From an uncultured Collinsella sp. (GTDB taxonomy: Bacteria; Actinomycetota; Coriobacteriia; Coriobacteriales; Coriobacteriaceae), in contig UQXA01000004.1 of assembly GCA_900544865.1 (NCBI GenBank), positions 1-64,000 of the forward strand: a DNA stretch of 64,000 nt. Reading direction: 5' to 3'. Both the position numbers and the translations under genes were made by a program. The notes under the pieces were generated by a model that did no database searches, was not told the origin of the DNA, and was given only the letters and a program-made list of their open reading frames with translations. Of the stretch, positions 25,891 to 35,888 are shown piece by piece (the stretch's first letter is position 1; each line of letters opens with the position of its first letter).

Positions 25891-26034
25891 CTATTGTCCC
25901 ACATGCGACATGGCCCACAGCATCCCAATGCAAAGCACCGCCATCAATCCCGTGCACACGGCAGCGATCACGGAATCGCCCATGCGCCTTCCCAGCGACC
26001 GCGGCTCTCGTACTTGCTCTGCTCCGTACATCAT
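25891..26034 (-). CDS. Small single-span membrane protein, 47 residues
   Basis: The ATG at 26034 follows AAGGAGG with ideal spacing, which is the main support. A charged N-terminal half (VREPRSLGRRMGDS) is followed by one hydrophobic helix (VIAAVCTGLMAVLCIGMLWAM). An in-frame extension to 26100 passes through the ribosome-binding site and is rejected. Function unknown. Confidence 0.55.
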   Translation of the reverse strand: MMYGAEQVREPRSLGRRMGDSVIAAVCTGLMAVLCIGMLWAMSHVGQ

Positions 26035-26263
26035 GACTCCTCCTTGAGACCAGCTCCTTGTTACGGCCTCATCATCGCAGCGCCGCACATGAGCTGCCAT
26101 CGATTTGGCTTACGTCCAGCTTTCCTTTTTGAAAGGTTGGACCGTACAGGCAAGAGACGCTTTCAAACGCATGCATCGTCCCGTTGAACTACAATGTGCT
26201 TCACGATATGTGCCGTAACCTGGGCGCGACAGATTCTCCGCGCCCGCATCGAAAGGACCAGCT

Positions 26264-26665
26264 ATGAGCGCTGCTCGCAAGACACTCAAAATCCTTGCCC
26301 TGATTTATTTTGTTCTGGGCATCGCCAGCCTCGTCATCGGAATTGCCGGCATTGTTACCGGCAATTTTGGATCCGCTTACGGATCGAACGCCACACTCGC
26401 CGCTGTTGTGGTGATTGTTAAGGGCCTCGTCGACCTTGCCGCAGGCGTCGCCGGTATCAAGGGCGCCAACAAGCCTTCGCAGGTAGACGGCGCATTTAAG
26501 CTCGGTATCGTTGCCGCGGCAGCCACGCTCCTCCAAGCCGTGCTCACGCTTCCCGCACTCGGCGGCAGCTCCGTCAATATCATCGCCTTTGTTATTGTGG
26601 TCTACGACCTGTTCTTTGTTCAGCAGGCACACGCCGTTAAGGCCGAGAACAAGGACCGCCTGTAA
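26264..26665 (+). CDS. Four-span membrane protein of unknown function
   Basis: 133 residues with four predicted hydrophobic segments: residues about 8-33, 43-64, 80-98 and 103-122. Short charged loops separate them. AAAGGACC precedes the ATG. It resembles small actinobacterial membrane proteins without assigned role. Single gene with a strong terminator. Confidence 0.75.
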   Translation: MSAARKTLKILALIYFVLGIASLVIGIAGIVTGNFGSAYGSNATLAAVVVIVKGLVDLAAGVAGIKGANKPSQVDGAFKLGIVAAAATLLQAVLTLPALGGSSVNIIAFVIVVYDLFFVQQAHAVKAENKDRL

Positions 26666-26705
26666 GTGCCCGCTTCTCATAACCTCTGTTGCAGGCAAGC
26701 AACTA

Positions 26706-26742
26706 AAAAGGGCCGATCGCGCATCTCCGCGGTCGGCCCTTT
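26706..26742 (+). terminator. Terminator after the four-span membrane protein gene
   Basis: AAAGGGCCGATCGCG pairs with CGCGGTCGGCCCTTT, allowing one mismatch. Confidence 0.85.
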
Positions 26743-26758
26743 ACGTTTGCCCAGATAA

Positions 26759-26796
26759 AGCCTGCCAAAATAAACCTGTCCCTTTTTGGCAGGTTG
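26759..26796. repeat. Palindrome at the rlmA stop codon, distant family A relative
   Basis: GCCTGCCAAAA and TTTTTGGCAGGT enclose ACCTGTCCC. The central CTGTCCCTTT resembles family A, but the arms differ. It begins one base after the rlmA stop on the - strand, so it may act as its terminator. Confidence 0.6.
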
Positions 26797-27612
26797 TTAG
26801 CTGTGACGGTACTCGGCGATGATGAAGTCGATGTCGGTCTGAAGGGTATCGAGGTTTGCCAGTCGCTCTTTGTCGGCAGGGCGCGTGCGGTAGTAGTACG
26901 GCGTCATCTGGAACACCGCCTCAATGTCGGTCTGCGTCTGGAGCGTAATATTCGCAGATACCCGCTGCGTTCCGACTAACTCGAGCTCGGTGGTCTTCGG
27001 CAGCTTCTCATCGTTAAGGTACGGCGTGTCGTAGAGTACCTCCTTGAGACCAAAGAGATGACGGGCGCCCGGCACCACGGTATAGAGTGAGCCCTCGGGC
27101 GCCAGTACGCGGGCAAACTCACGCTCGTTAAAGGGAGCGAAGAGCTCGGTCACCATATCGAAGGCGCCATCGGCCACGGGGATATCCTTCATGTTGGCCA
27201 CGAAGTAGGTCGCGTCGCCGCGCTTGGCGGCCAGGCGCACCATCTCCTTGCCCAGGTCGAAACCGTAAGCATCCACGCCCGGCACCGCGCCCATGGCGCT
27301 GGTGTAGTAGCCCTCGCCGCAGCAAATATCGAGCAAGGCCAGCGGCTTGTCCGACGTAGCTGCGCACCGCTGAGCTCGTTCGCGCACCAGCTCGACCATC
27401 GCATCGCGCAACGGCGCATAGTAACCGCGGTTCAGAAAGTCGCGACGGCTGCGTGCCTGCGACTTGGGATCGCCCATGGAGTCGCCGCTCTTGGACGAGC
27501 GCAGCAGATATAGATAGCCCTCGCGAGCACGGTCAAACCGGTGTCCGCCCGCGCATGCAGCGCCGCGTTCGTCATCCACCAACGGTTCATGGCAAACGGG
27601 ACACAACAACAT
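26797..27612 (-). CDS. rlmA: 23S rRNA (guanine-N1)-methyltransferase, RlmA family
   Basis: 271 residues. N-terminal zinc site CPVCHEPL...CAGGH (residues 4-24), then a Rossmann SAM domain with LLDICCGEGYYT and a post-motif region GFDLGKEMVRLA. RlmA enzymes methylate G745 or G748 in helix 35 of 23S rRNA; the latter can affect tylosin sensitivity. Which position is modified cannot be told. AAGGAG precedes the ATG. The region upstream is filled by a repeat element. Confidence 0.9.
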   Translation of the reverse strand: MLLCPVCHEPLVDDERGAACAGGHRFDRAREGYLYLLRSSKSGDSMGDPKSQARSRRDFLNRGYYAPLRDAMVELVRERAQRCAATSDKPLALLDICCGEGYYTSAMGAVPGVDAYGFDLGKEMVRLAAKRGDATYFVANMKDIPVADGAFDMVTELFAPFNEREFARVLAPEGSLYTVVPGARHLFGLKEVLYDTPYLNDEKLPKTTELELVGTQRVSANITLQTQTDIEAVFQMTPYYYRTRPADKERLANLDTLQTDIDFIIAEYRHS

Positions 27613-27668
27613 GGCAACTCCTTAGCGCGAACAACACAACACCCACCATTGTCGCACGCCTTCCCCAC

Positions 27669-27829
27669 CTAGTCATTGGGGACGTTCTTAAACGACTAGC
27701 CAAAAGGGACACTCTTGCGTCACATAGGGACACTCCTTTTGGTCGGTGCCAAAGAGTGTCCCCAACGACTAGTCGTTTAAGAACGTCCCCAACGACTATA
27801 AGAACGTCCCCAATGACTAGTCGATTAGG
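27669..27829. repeat. Composite inverted-repeat element, family B copy 1
   Basis: A perfect 22-bp inverted repeat at the ends (27669-27690 and 27799-27820, beginning CTAGTCATTGGGGACGTTCT) encloses nested palindromes CCAAAAGG/CCTTTTGG and further copies of GACTAGTCGTTTAAGAACGT. It fills the gap between the divergent rlmA and MATE genes. Related copies are at 42129, 52725 and 53432. Confidence 0.9.
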
Positions 27830-27884
27830 AGTATCATCGTCTGCGCAAATAGGCACGAAAGAGCATATTAGAGATTGAGAGCGT

Positions 27885-29267
27885 ATGGCTGACACCGTAT
27901 CTAAGCACATTGACATGACCACCGGCTCGCTGTGGCGCAATATTCCCCTATTCGCCTTCCCCGTGGCCGCCACGAGCATCTTGGAGCAGCTGTCGAACCT
28001 CATCGCCACGGTCATCATCGGTAACTTCTCGGGCGACCAGGGAACCCTCGCCATGGCGGCGGTCGGCTCCAATGTTCCGCTTACCAGCCTTATGCTCAAC
28101 CTGTTTATTGGCATGTCGCTTGGCTCCAACGTGGTCATCGCCAACGCTATCGGCCGCAACGATCAGAACATGGTCAAACGCGCCGTCCATACCTCGATTT
28201 TAATGGCGCTCGTGGGCTTTGTCGTCATCGCGCTGGGCGAGATCTTTGCCGAGCCCATGCTCGCCGCGCTCAACGTTCCCGCCGAAACCATGCCGCTCGC
28301 TTCGCTCTACCTGCGCGTCTTTTTGCTCAGCATGCCCTCAATCTTGCTTTACAACTTTGAGGCCGCGATCTTCCGCTCCGTCGGCATCACCCGCATGCCG
28401 CTGCAGGCGCTTGCCGTGTCCACCGTCCTCAACATTGGCCTGGATCTCATCTTTGTCCCTGTGCTCCACTGGGGTGTCGCGGGCGTCGCCATCGCCACCG
28501 CCATCGCCTACACCGTCAGCGCCGCCACGCTTTTTATCCGCCTGCTCAAGACCGACTCCGTCGTCCGTGTCACCCCGCGCGACTTGGCTATCGACCCCGT
28601 CGCCCTCAAGCGCATCGTCAAGATCGGCCTGCCCGCCGGCATCCAGAGCGCTGTCTTTGCCGTCGCCAACATCATCATCCAGTCTGCCATCAACAGCCTG
28701 GGCACCGAGGTCATGGCGGCATCGAGCGCCGCCATGAGCCTGGAGTACGTGTGCTACAACCTGCTCAACAGCTTTAGCCAGGCTTGCACCACCTTTGTGG
28801 GACAAAACCACGGTGCCCGCCAGATCGACCGCTGCACCAAGACGCTCAAGGTCTGCCTAGTCGAAGGCGGTATCGTTGCGCTCACCACAATTATCGTTAT
28901 TGTCGGCCTGGGGCGCGAGATTTTGTCGCTCTTTAACAGCGATCCCAACATCGTCTCAATCGGCTATATCCGCGTGTGCTCAATCTTCCCGGCGTACGCC
29001 TTTAGCATGTTCTACGAAAACATGTCAGGCTACCTGCGCGGCTTTGGTATCTCGCTCACGCCCGCCCTCATCACCATGATCTGCGTCTGCGGCATCCGCT
29101 TCTATTGGGTGTTCTTCGTGTTCCCGCACTTCCGCACCTTTGCGAACATCATGATGGTCTACCCCATCAGCCTGGGCACCACGGCGTTCTTTATGGTCGT
29201 GGCGGTGCTACTCTGCCACCCGGCACGCACCTATCGCGCCACCCAAGCCAAAGCGACAGCCCGCTAA
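27885..29267 (+). CDS. MATE-family multidrug efflux transporter
   Basis: 460 residues with about 12 membrane helices arranged as two related halves: FAFPVAATSILEQLSNLIATVIIGNF in the first, IGLPAGIQSAVFAVANIIIQS in the second. MATE proteins export cationic drugs or metabolites using Na+ or H+ gradients. The ribosome-binding site is weak (GAGAG). A palindromic repeat cluster lies immediately upstream where the promoter should be. Confidence 0.9.
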   Translation: MADTVSKHIDMTTGSLWRNIPLFAFPVAATSILEQLSNLIATVIIGNFSGDQGTLAMAAVGSNVPLTSLMLNLFIGMSLGSNVVIANAIGRNDQNMVKRAVHTSILMALVGFVVIALGEIFAEPMLAALNVPAETMPLASLYLRVFLLSMPSILLYNFEAAIFRSVGITRMPLQALAVSTVLNIGLDLIFVPVLHWGVAGVAIATAIAYTVSAATLFIRLLKTDSVVRVTPRDLAIDPVALKRIVKIGLPAGIQSAVFAVANIIIQSAINSLGTEVMAASSAAMSLEYVCYNLLNSFSQACTTFVGQNHGARQIDRCTKTLKVCLVEGGIVALTTIIVIVGLGREILSLFNSDPNIVSIGYIRVCSIFPAYAFSMFYENMSGYLRGFGISLTPALITMICVCGIRFYWVFFVFPHFRTFANIMMVYPISLGTTAFFMVVAVLLCHPARTYRATQAKATAR

Positions 29268-29294
29268 ACACCGCACTCAACGCCACACCAGCCA

Positions 29295-30161
29295 TTAATT
29301 GACAACATGCGAGCTCATATAGTCGATAAAGCGCCTCGTGGCGATGGGCATGGTGTCCCAGCTGCGCCAGGCGGCCACCACGTCGCGCGAGGGGGCGTGC
29401 ACGATGGGACGTACGCGAATATCGGCCCGCATGCCCTCCACAGTACGGCGGTAGAGCATGCTCACGCCTAGGCCCTCCTCCACCATCGCCATGATGGTGT
29501 AGTCGTCGGTGACCTCACTCGTCACGTGCGGCGACAGGCCATGCGCCGCGAATGCATCGAGCACCAGGCTCTGTTCGCCCTCATCCAGAAGCAAAAACGG
29601 ATCGGAAGCCAGGTCGGCGAGCGTCACCTTTTCCTTTGCCGCCAGCGGATGCGCGGCCGGCAGCAATGCCACCAACTCGTCATGATAGACCACGCGCTTC
29701 TCGAGCCCCGCGGTAAACCCGCGTGCCGTAAAGCAAAAATCGACCACGCCATCGTGCACCCACTGGGCGTTGCGCGTGTAATCGCCCTGCTTGAGGGTAA
29801 AGTGCACGCCCGGGTGCAGGGCTCCAAAGTCGCGAATCACGCGCGGCAACACGGTACGGCTCACGTTGGTAAACGTCGCGATGCGAATATCGGTCGACGA
29901 AAGCCCCAGCAGTTCCTGGCGCTTGCCCTCGAGCTCGGCCTCGGCGGTCACGATCTGGCGCAGGTATGGCAGATATTGTTTACCGTCACGCGTAAGCGAC
30001 ACGCCCTGCTTACCGCGCTCGATAAGCGTGGTACCCAGCTCGCGCTCGAGCGCCTTGACGGCCTGGCTCACCGCGCTTTGCGTATAGCCCAGCTCATCGG
30101 CCGCACGTTTCAGGCTGCCGCAATCGACCACCATGCAAACAATCTGATGCCGCGATGCCAT
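29295..30161 (-). CDS. LysR-family transcriptional regulator, divergent to an EamA transporter
   Basis: 288 residues: N-terminal winged HTH (CGSLKRAADELGYTQSAVSQAVKALE pattern) and a C-terminal effector domain. GGAGG precedes the ATG. It is transcribed away from the transporter at 30320, the usual arrangement for a LysR regulator and its target, and half-sites lie between them. Confidence 0.9.
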   Translation of the reverse strand: MASRHQIVCMVVDCGSLKRAADELGYTQSAVSQAVKALERELGTTLIERGKQGVSLTRDGKQYLPYLRQIVTAEAELEGKRQELLGLSSTDIRIATFTNVSRTVLPRVIRDFGALHPGVHFTLKQGDYTRNAQWVHDGVVDFCFTARGFTAGLEKRVVYHDELVALLPAAHPLAAKEKVTLADLASDPFLLLDEGEQSLVLDAFAAHGLSPHVTSEVTDDYTIMAMVEEGLGVSMLYRRTVEGMRADIRVRPIVHAPSRDVVAAWRSWDTMPIATRRFIDYMSSHVVN

Positions 30162-30213
30162 CGTGCCTCCACATCAATGCAGCCGTAAAACGTTTTGCCA
30201 ACGCTTTTCGTAC

Positions 30214-30242
30214 ATACTTTAGTATTTCTTAATCATACTGAA
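30214..30242. promoter_or_regulatory. LysR-type operator in the divergent region
   Basis: ATACT-TT-AGTAT (30214-30225) is a perfect palindrome, and AGTAT at 30221 pairs again with ATACT at 30235-30239. The three half-sites are spaced as in LysR regulatory/activation sites. Confidence 0.55.
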
Positions 30243-30319
30243 GATACATTCGCTTTACTACATCCACATCTGGGAGCAGAATCCTTTTTACGAAACCGTT
30301 CTGTAACAAAAGGAGTCCC

Positions 30320-31222
30320 ATGGATCGCAAAAAAGCAATCGCGCTCTCATTTTCCGTTCCCGTCGCATGGGGCTTTTCGTATCCCCTCATGAAGATCGGC
30401 ATGAACAGCATGAACGCCACGAGCATCGTCGCGTTACGCTGCATCATCGCCTTTGTGGCCTGCCTGCTGCTCTTCCACAAGCGCGCTTTCCGCATCAACC
30501 GCGACCTTATGGTCCGCGCCGCCATCATCGGCGCCATCATGGCAACCGAACTCACCTGCATGTGCCTGGGCTCCAGCCTCACCTCCGCCTCCACTGCCGG
30601 CTTTTTGCAGAGCCTGACGGTCGTGATCGTGCCGTTTGCCAACGCCGCCCTGCTGCGCCGCGCCCCCGAGCGCAAGGTGCTCGTCGGCACCGCCATCGTC
30701 ACCTGCGGTATGTTGTTGCTCTCGGGCGCCGACTTTACCAGCCTGAATCCCGGCGCAATCATCATGCTGCTCTCCGCTTTTGTCTATGCCGGCCACATTA
30801 TCGTGGCGAAGCGCTTTGTCGAAGATGTCGACCCGCTGGCTCTGGGCGTTTGGCAGCTGGGCTTCGGCGGCTTGTTCTCGGGCATCGCCGCATTCACCTT
30901 TGGCGGTTTCACGCTTCCCAGTACGCCCAACGAGATCGTGGTCGTCGTTGCCCTCGCGCTCATCTGCTCTGCCTACGGCTTTATCACCCAGACGCTCGTG
31001 CAGCCCCACGTGCCCGCCGAGACCACTGGCTTCGCTTTCTCGCTCGAGCCGGTCTGCTCCGCCGTCTTTTCGTTCTTCCTGGTTGGCGAGGTCCTGAGCC
31101 CCATCGCCTTCTTTGGCGCCGCCCTCATCCTCACCGGCGTCATGGTGGCAACCGTCGAGCTTCCGCGCCTCCGCGCACACGAACAGGCTCGCATGGCAGG
31201 AGCGCCCGAGCACGTCTCGTAG
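30320..31222 (+). CDS. EamA/DMT-family transporter
   Basis: 300 residues, ten hydrophobic segments in two EamA repeats. Signs include VPVAWGFSYPLMKIGMNSMN in the first repeat and a final repeat with EPVCSAVFSFFLVGEVLSPIAFFGAALILTG-type sequence (E-P-(V)-pattern of DMT exporters). Likely a metabolite or drug exporter. AAAAGGAG precedes the ATG. Divergent from a LysR regulator that probably controls it. Substrate unknown. Confidence 0.88.
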   Translation: MDRKKAIALSFSVPVAWGFSYPLMKIGMNSMNATSIVALRCIIAFVACLLLFHKRAFRINRDLMVRAAIIGAIMATELTCMCLGSSLTSASTAGFLQSLTVVIVPFANAALLRRAPERKVLVGTAIVTCGMLLLSGADFTSLNPGAIIMLLSAFVYAGHIIVAKRFVEDVDPLALGVWQLGFGGLFSGIAAFTFGGFTLPSTPNEIVVVVALALICSAYGFITQTLVQPHVPAETTGFAFSLEPVCSAVFSFFLVGEVLSPIAFFGAALILTGVMVATVELPRLRAHEQARMAGAPEHVS

Positions 31223-31310
31223 ACCCCACTCTTCATACAGCCGTGGCATAAAGGCAACCGGTGCGCCTTTACAATAGATGCCAACAGAGCATCTGCCATA
31301 AAGGAGCCCC

Positions 31311-32036
31311 ATGGACACCGCAACTCGCGACCGCAACATAGCAACTTGGTTGGGCGATGCGCCGCAGCCGGTACGTGACACTACGAACCAACTGCTCGAG
31401 CGTATCGCCCTTTTGCGTGCCGAGCAGACCATCTACCCGGCACAAGACGACATCCTCAATGCCCTCGCCTACACGCCGGCCGACCAGGTCAAAGTTGTCA
31501 TCTTGGGTCAAGATCCCTATCACGGACCCAACCAGGCCATGGGGCTGTCGTTCTCGGTCCCTGCGACGCAAACCAAGTTGCCGCCGAGCCTGCGCAACAT
31601 CTACAAGGAACTCAATGCCGATCTGGACTGCCCTATTCCCGCCACGGGAGATTTAACGCCATGGGCACAACAGGGCGTCCTGCTTCTCAACACTACGCTC
31701 ACCGTGCGCGAGCATGCCGCGAACTCGCACGCCAAGCTGGGCTGGAGCACACTCACCGACTACGTTATCGAACGCTGCTGTCAGCTGCCCCAACCGGTTG
31801 TCTTTTTGGCATGGGGCCGCTTTGCCCAGCAGATGGTCGAAGGTAAGCTCGTCGCAACTGGTGCGGGCAAGGCAACCGACAAGTTCTGTCTGGCCTCCAC
31901 GCACCCCTCGCCGCTTTCGGCCAACCGTGCAACGGCAGAACTCCCCGCCTTTATGGGATCGCGCCCCTTCTCGGCAGCCAATCGGCTACTCGAACAGTAC
32001 GGCTCGACCCCCGTCAACTGGACTTGCCTCGACTAA
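31311..32036 (+). CDS. ung: Uracil-DNA glycosylase, family 1
   Basis: 241 residues. Removes uracil from DNA in base-excision repair. The water-activating loop GQDPYHG (Asp68) and the DNA-intercalation loop HPSPLS (His198) are intact, with LLNTTLTV for uracil recognition. AAAGGAG precedes the ATG. Single gene ending in a hairpin shared with the convergent SDR gene. Confidence 0.97.
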   Translation: MDTATRDRNIATWLGDAPQPVRDTTNQLLERIALLRAEQTIYPAQDDILNALAYTPADQVKVVILGQDPYHGPNQAMGLSFSVPATQTKLPPSLRNIYKELNADLDCPIPATGDLTPWAQQGVLLLNTTLTVREHAANSHAKLGWSTLTDYVIERCCQLPQPVVFLAWGRFAQQMVEGKLVATGAGKATDKFCLASTHPSPLSANRATAELPAFMGSRPFSAANRLLEQYGSTPVNWTCLD

Positions 32037-32050
32037 AAATCGATACATCA

Positions 32051-32085
32051 AAAATGCGCCCGACGGCTTTCCATCGGGCGCGTTT
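32051..32085. terminator. Terminator between convergent ung and SDR genes
   Basis: TGCGCCCGA pairs with TCGGGCGCG (one end mismatch), with AAAA before it and TTT after it, so it could serve both strands. Confidence 0.8.
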
Positions 32086-32086
32086 C

Positions 32087-32767
32087 CTATTCGGGCCAAA
32101 TAAATTGTGTGCGGCCGGCCTCGCCACCGTCAATGAGCAGGCTCTGCCCGGTCATAAACCGGTTGGTCACGCCCACAAAGTAGATCCACTCGGCGATCTC
32201 TTGGGCGGTGGCCCAGCGTTTAAGCGGCGTGAGCTCCATAATCTGGTTCCACAGGTGCTCGTCTTCCATCACGCAACGGTTGAGCGGCGTGATAACGCCG
32301 CCCGGGTCCACACTGTTGGCGATGGCCTGCGGCGCCAGACGGTTTGCAAGGTTCTTGGTGTAGGCGATAACGCCGCCCTTGCTGGCGGCATAGGCGGGAA
32401 ACTCCGATCCCGTATGCCCACTCGCCGACCCCACATTGACCACGGATTTGATAGCCGGCGCAGGCTTGGCGGCAAGCCCCTCCCCCACAAAGGCGTAGCG
32501 CTCGGTCACGTTGATGGTGCCACGCAGGTTGGCGGCGATGTCGTCCGCCGAATCCTGCGTACCGGCAACGTTCGCGATTACCTGGGGTTCAAGGTCGCCT
32601 GGAAACGAGGCCGGCTTGCGGACGTCGACGATCAGATGACGGTAGCGCTCGTGTTCGATCGCCGCCGGCAGCAGATCAAAGCCTACGACCTCGTGGCCCT
32701 CGTCCAAAAAGCGCTGCACGCATGCGGCTCCGATACCGCCCGAAGCACCCGTGATCAAAACCCGCAT
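32087..32767 (-). CDS. Short-chain dehydrogenase/reductase
   Basis: 226 residues, classical SDR: cofactor loop TGASGGIG (residues 6-13), NVAG, catalytic Ser in VNVGSASG, and YAASK with Tyr and Lys. An Asp follows beta-2 (GFDLL), suggesting NAD(H). AAGGAG precedes the ATG. It begins 9 bases after the VUT transporter gene, so the two share a transcript and possibly the preQ1-like leader. Substrate unknown. Confidence 0.88.
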   Translation of the reverse strand: MRVLITGASGGIGAACVQRFLDEGHEVVGFDLLPAAIEHERYRHLIVDVRKPASFPGDLEPQVIANVAGTQDSADDIAANLRGTINVTERYAFVGEGLAAKPAPAIKSVVNVGSASGHTGSEFPAYAASKGGVIAYTKNLANRLAPQAIANSVDPGGVITPLNRCVMEDEHLWNQIMELTPLKRWATAQEIAEWIYFVGVTNRFMTGQSLLIDGGEAGRTQFIWPE

Positions 32768-32776
32768 ACTTGCTCC

Positions 32777-33499
32777 TTAGGCGGTTACGTGGCGCTCGAG
32801 GTACTCGGAGCCCACATTCTCACGCTCCCAGCCGCGCACGACCTTGTAGCCCACGGGGCTCAGGAAGACCTCGCACAGCAGCTCGGCGACAGCGCCGGTC
32901 AGCGAGCACATAAGGACCTGCACCCAGGTCCAACCAAAGAACGTGTGGCTCACCACAATGGCAAAGACCAGGTTGTCGACAAACTGGCCAACACCCGTGG
33001 ACACATAGGAGCGGAAGGCGAAGCTCGCAAAATTATTCTTTTTGAGCATACGGCCGAGCGACTGGTTGAGCGTGGAATTAACCACGGCAGAAACGAGCAT
33101 GGCAAGCGAAGAGCCCAGCACAACGTACCAGGTGCCGCCGATGGTGGCGTTAAGGGCGGTGTTGACCTCGATCATGCCGGTGTCGTAGTAGGCGCCCCAC
33201 ATACCGGGCGTGAGCGAGCATGCCCAAAAGCACAGGCTGACGGCGAGGTTGACCAGCAGCGCGAGGATGGAGATTTTGATGGATGCCTTGGCGCCAAAGC
33301 GCTTGCAAATCATGTCCTGGCACAAAAACGAAACCCAGCTCACCACAAAGCCGCAATCGAGTGCCAGATACGGCAAGCTGATGAGCTCTTTGTTGGCCAG
33401 CAGGTTCATCATGATGACGCTCACGAAAAACAGCGAAACCGTTGCCGCGGGAATGCTCCGCAACAGGACCTTGTAGTCCTCCATGACCTTCTTGATCAT
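32777..33499 (-). CDS. Queuosine precursor transporter, VUT/YhhQ family
   Basis: 240 residues with about six membrane helices; family signs are LLANKELISLPYLALDCGFVVSW, DMICKRFGAKAS and the C-terminal FVDNLVFAIVVSHTFFGW. YhhQ-type proteins import queuosine precursors such as preQ0 or preQ1 for tRNA modification. A hairpin with an A-rich tail resembling a preQ1 riboswitch lies just before the gene, which supports this role. AAAGGAG sits inside that structure. First gene of a unit with the SDR. Confidence 0.87.
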   Translation of the reverse strand: MIKKVMEDYKVLLRSIPAATVSLFFVSVIMMNLLANKELISLPYLALDCGFVVSWVSFLCQDMICKRFGAKASIKISILALLVNLAVSLCFWACSLTPGMWGAYYDTGMIEVNTALNATIGGTWYVVLGSSLAMLVSAVVNSTLNQSLGRMLKKNNFASFAFRSYVSTGVGQFVDNLVFAIVVSHTFFGWTWVQVLMCSLTGAVAELLCEVFLSPVGYKVVRGWERENVGSEYLERHVTA

Positions 33500-33504
33500 T
33501 ATGT

Positions 33505-33554
33505 ACTCCTTTGGTTTTAGGTTTAACGAGCAGGATATCGGACCCGAACTGCTC
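33505..33554 (-). promoter_or_regulatory. Candidate preQ1 class-I-like riboswitch
   Basis: On the - strand GAGCAG-TTCGGGTCC...-CTGCTC forms a short stem. Its loop begins TTC and holds GGGT, which can pair with ACCT in the following A-rich tail to form an H-type pseudoknot. The tail runs into the AAAGGAG ribosome-binding site of a YhhQ-type transporter gene. Architecture and context match translational preQ1-I switches; the motif is short, so this is a proposal. Confidence 0.5.
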
Positions 33555-33655
33555 GAACGTCTCGGTCTTGAGACGACGGTGGGTATGATAGCCGCTCACA
33601 CGGCATCAGGCAAGCAAACGGCGCGGAAGCCCCGCAGGACCACCGCGCCGATGCG

Positions 33656-35269
<1,614 letters not shown>

Positions 35270-35406
35270 GCGGATCCTTTCTTGCATTGAGTGCATTACG
35301 TCGTTGTAACCGCACTATTGTAGCCGCGAAATCTCGCTCTAGGGCACCTATCAGGACAAATTCATCAGTTGGGGCCTGGGTAGCCGACCCAATCCGTATT
35401 TGCCTC

Positions 35407-35436
35407 TTGCATAACTATGCATAGTGTATATATACT
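35407..35436 (+). promoter_or_regulatory. Promoter of the GntR-ABC operon
   Basis: TTGCAT (35407-35412), 18 bases, TATACT (35431-35436). It is overlapped by the palindromes listed next, as expected for a self-repressed operon. Confidence 0.65.
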
Positions 35437-35457
35437 GTGCTTACCGGTTATATACAC
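35414..35457. promoter_or_regulatory. GntR (YtrA-type) operators
   Basis: ACTATGCATAGT (35414-35425) is a perfect palindrome. GTGTATAT (35424-35431) and ATATACAC (35450-35457) form a wider inverted repeat, with GTATATATAC inside it. They cover the -10 box, so binding would block the promoter. Confidence 0.65.
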
Positions 35458-35484
35458 GTGTAGCCCAACAGCTAAGGAGCCGCT

Positions 35485-35865
35485 GTGGACATCATCCTAT
35501 CCAATTCGAGCGACAAACCCATCTACGAGCAAATAGCCTCGCAAGTCAAAGCTCAGATCCTTTCGGGCACGCTCGCCGCGGGAGCAAAGCTCCCCAGCAT
35601 CCGTGCACTCGCGAGCGATCTTGGCGTGAGCGTCATCACCACCAAGCGCGCCTACGCCGACCTGGAGCAGCTCGGGTTTATCTGCACCGTGCAGGGCAAG
35701 GGCTGTTTTGTCGCCGAGGGCAACCAGGAGCTCTTGCGCGAAAACCAGCTCTGCCATATCGAAGAGCTGCTTGCGAAAGCGGCAAGCCAAGCCGAAGCCT
35801 TGGGCGTCACGCGCGACAAGCTGCACGAAATGCTCGACCTGGTAGCCCCCGAAACCATGCAGTAG
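35485..35865 (+). CDS. GntR-family regulator, YtrA subgroup
   Basis: 126 residues. N-terminal winged HTH (KPIYEQIASQVKAQILSGTLAAGAKLPSIRALAS pattern) and a short C-terminal helix pair, the size typical of YtrA regulators that repress linked ABC exporters. GTG start with AAGGAG 6 bases upstream. First gene of a three-gene operon; likely represses it through the palindromes over the promoter. In relatives the inducers are cell-wall antibiotics; the inducer here is not known. Confidence 0.9.
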   Translation: MDIILSNSSDKPIYEQIASQVKAQILSGTLAAGAKLPSIRALASDLGVSVITTKRAYADLEQLGFICTVQGKGCFVAEGNQELLRENQLCHIEELLAKAASQAEALGVTRDKLHEMLDLVAPETMQ

Positions 35866-35888
35866 CCATCTGCAAGAAAGGCTATACC

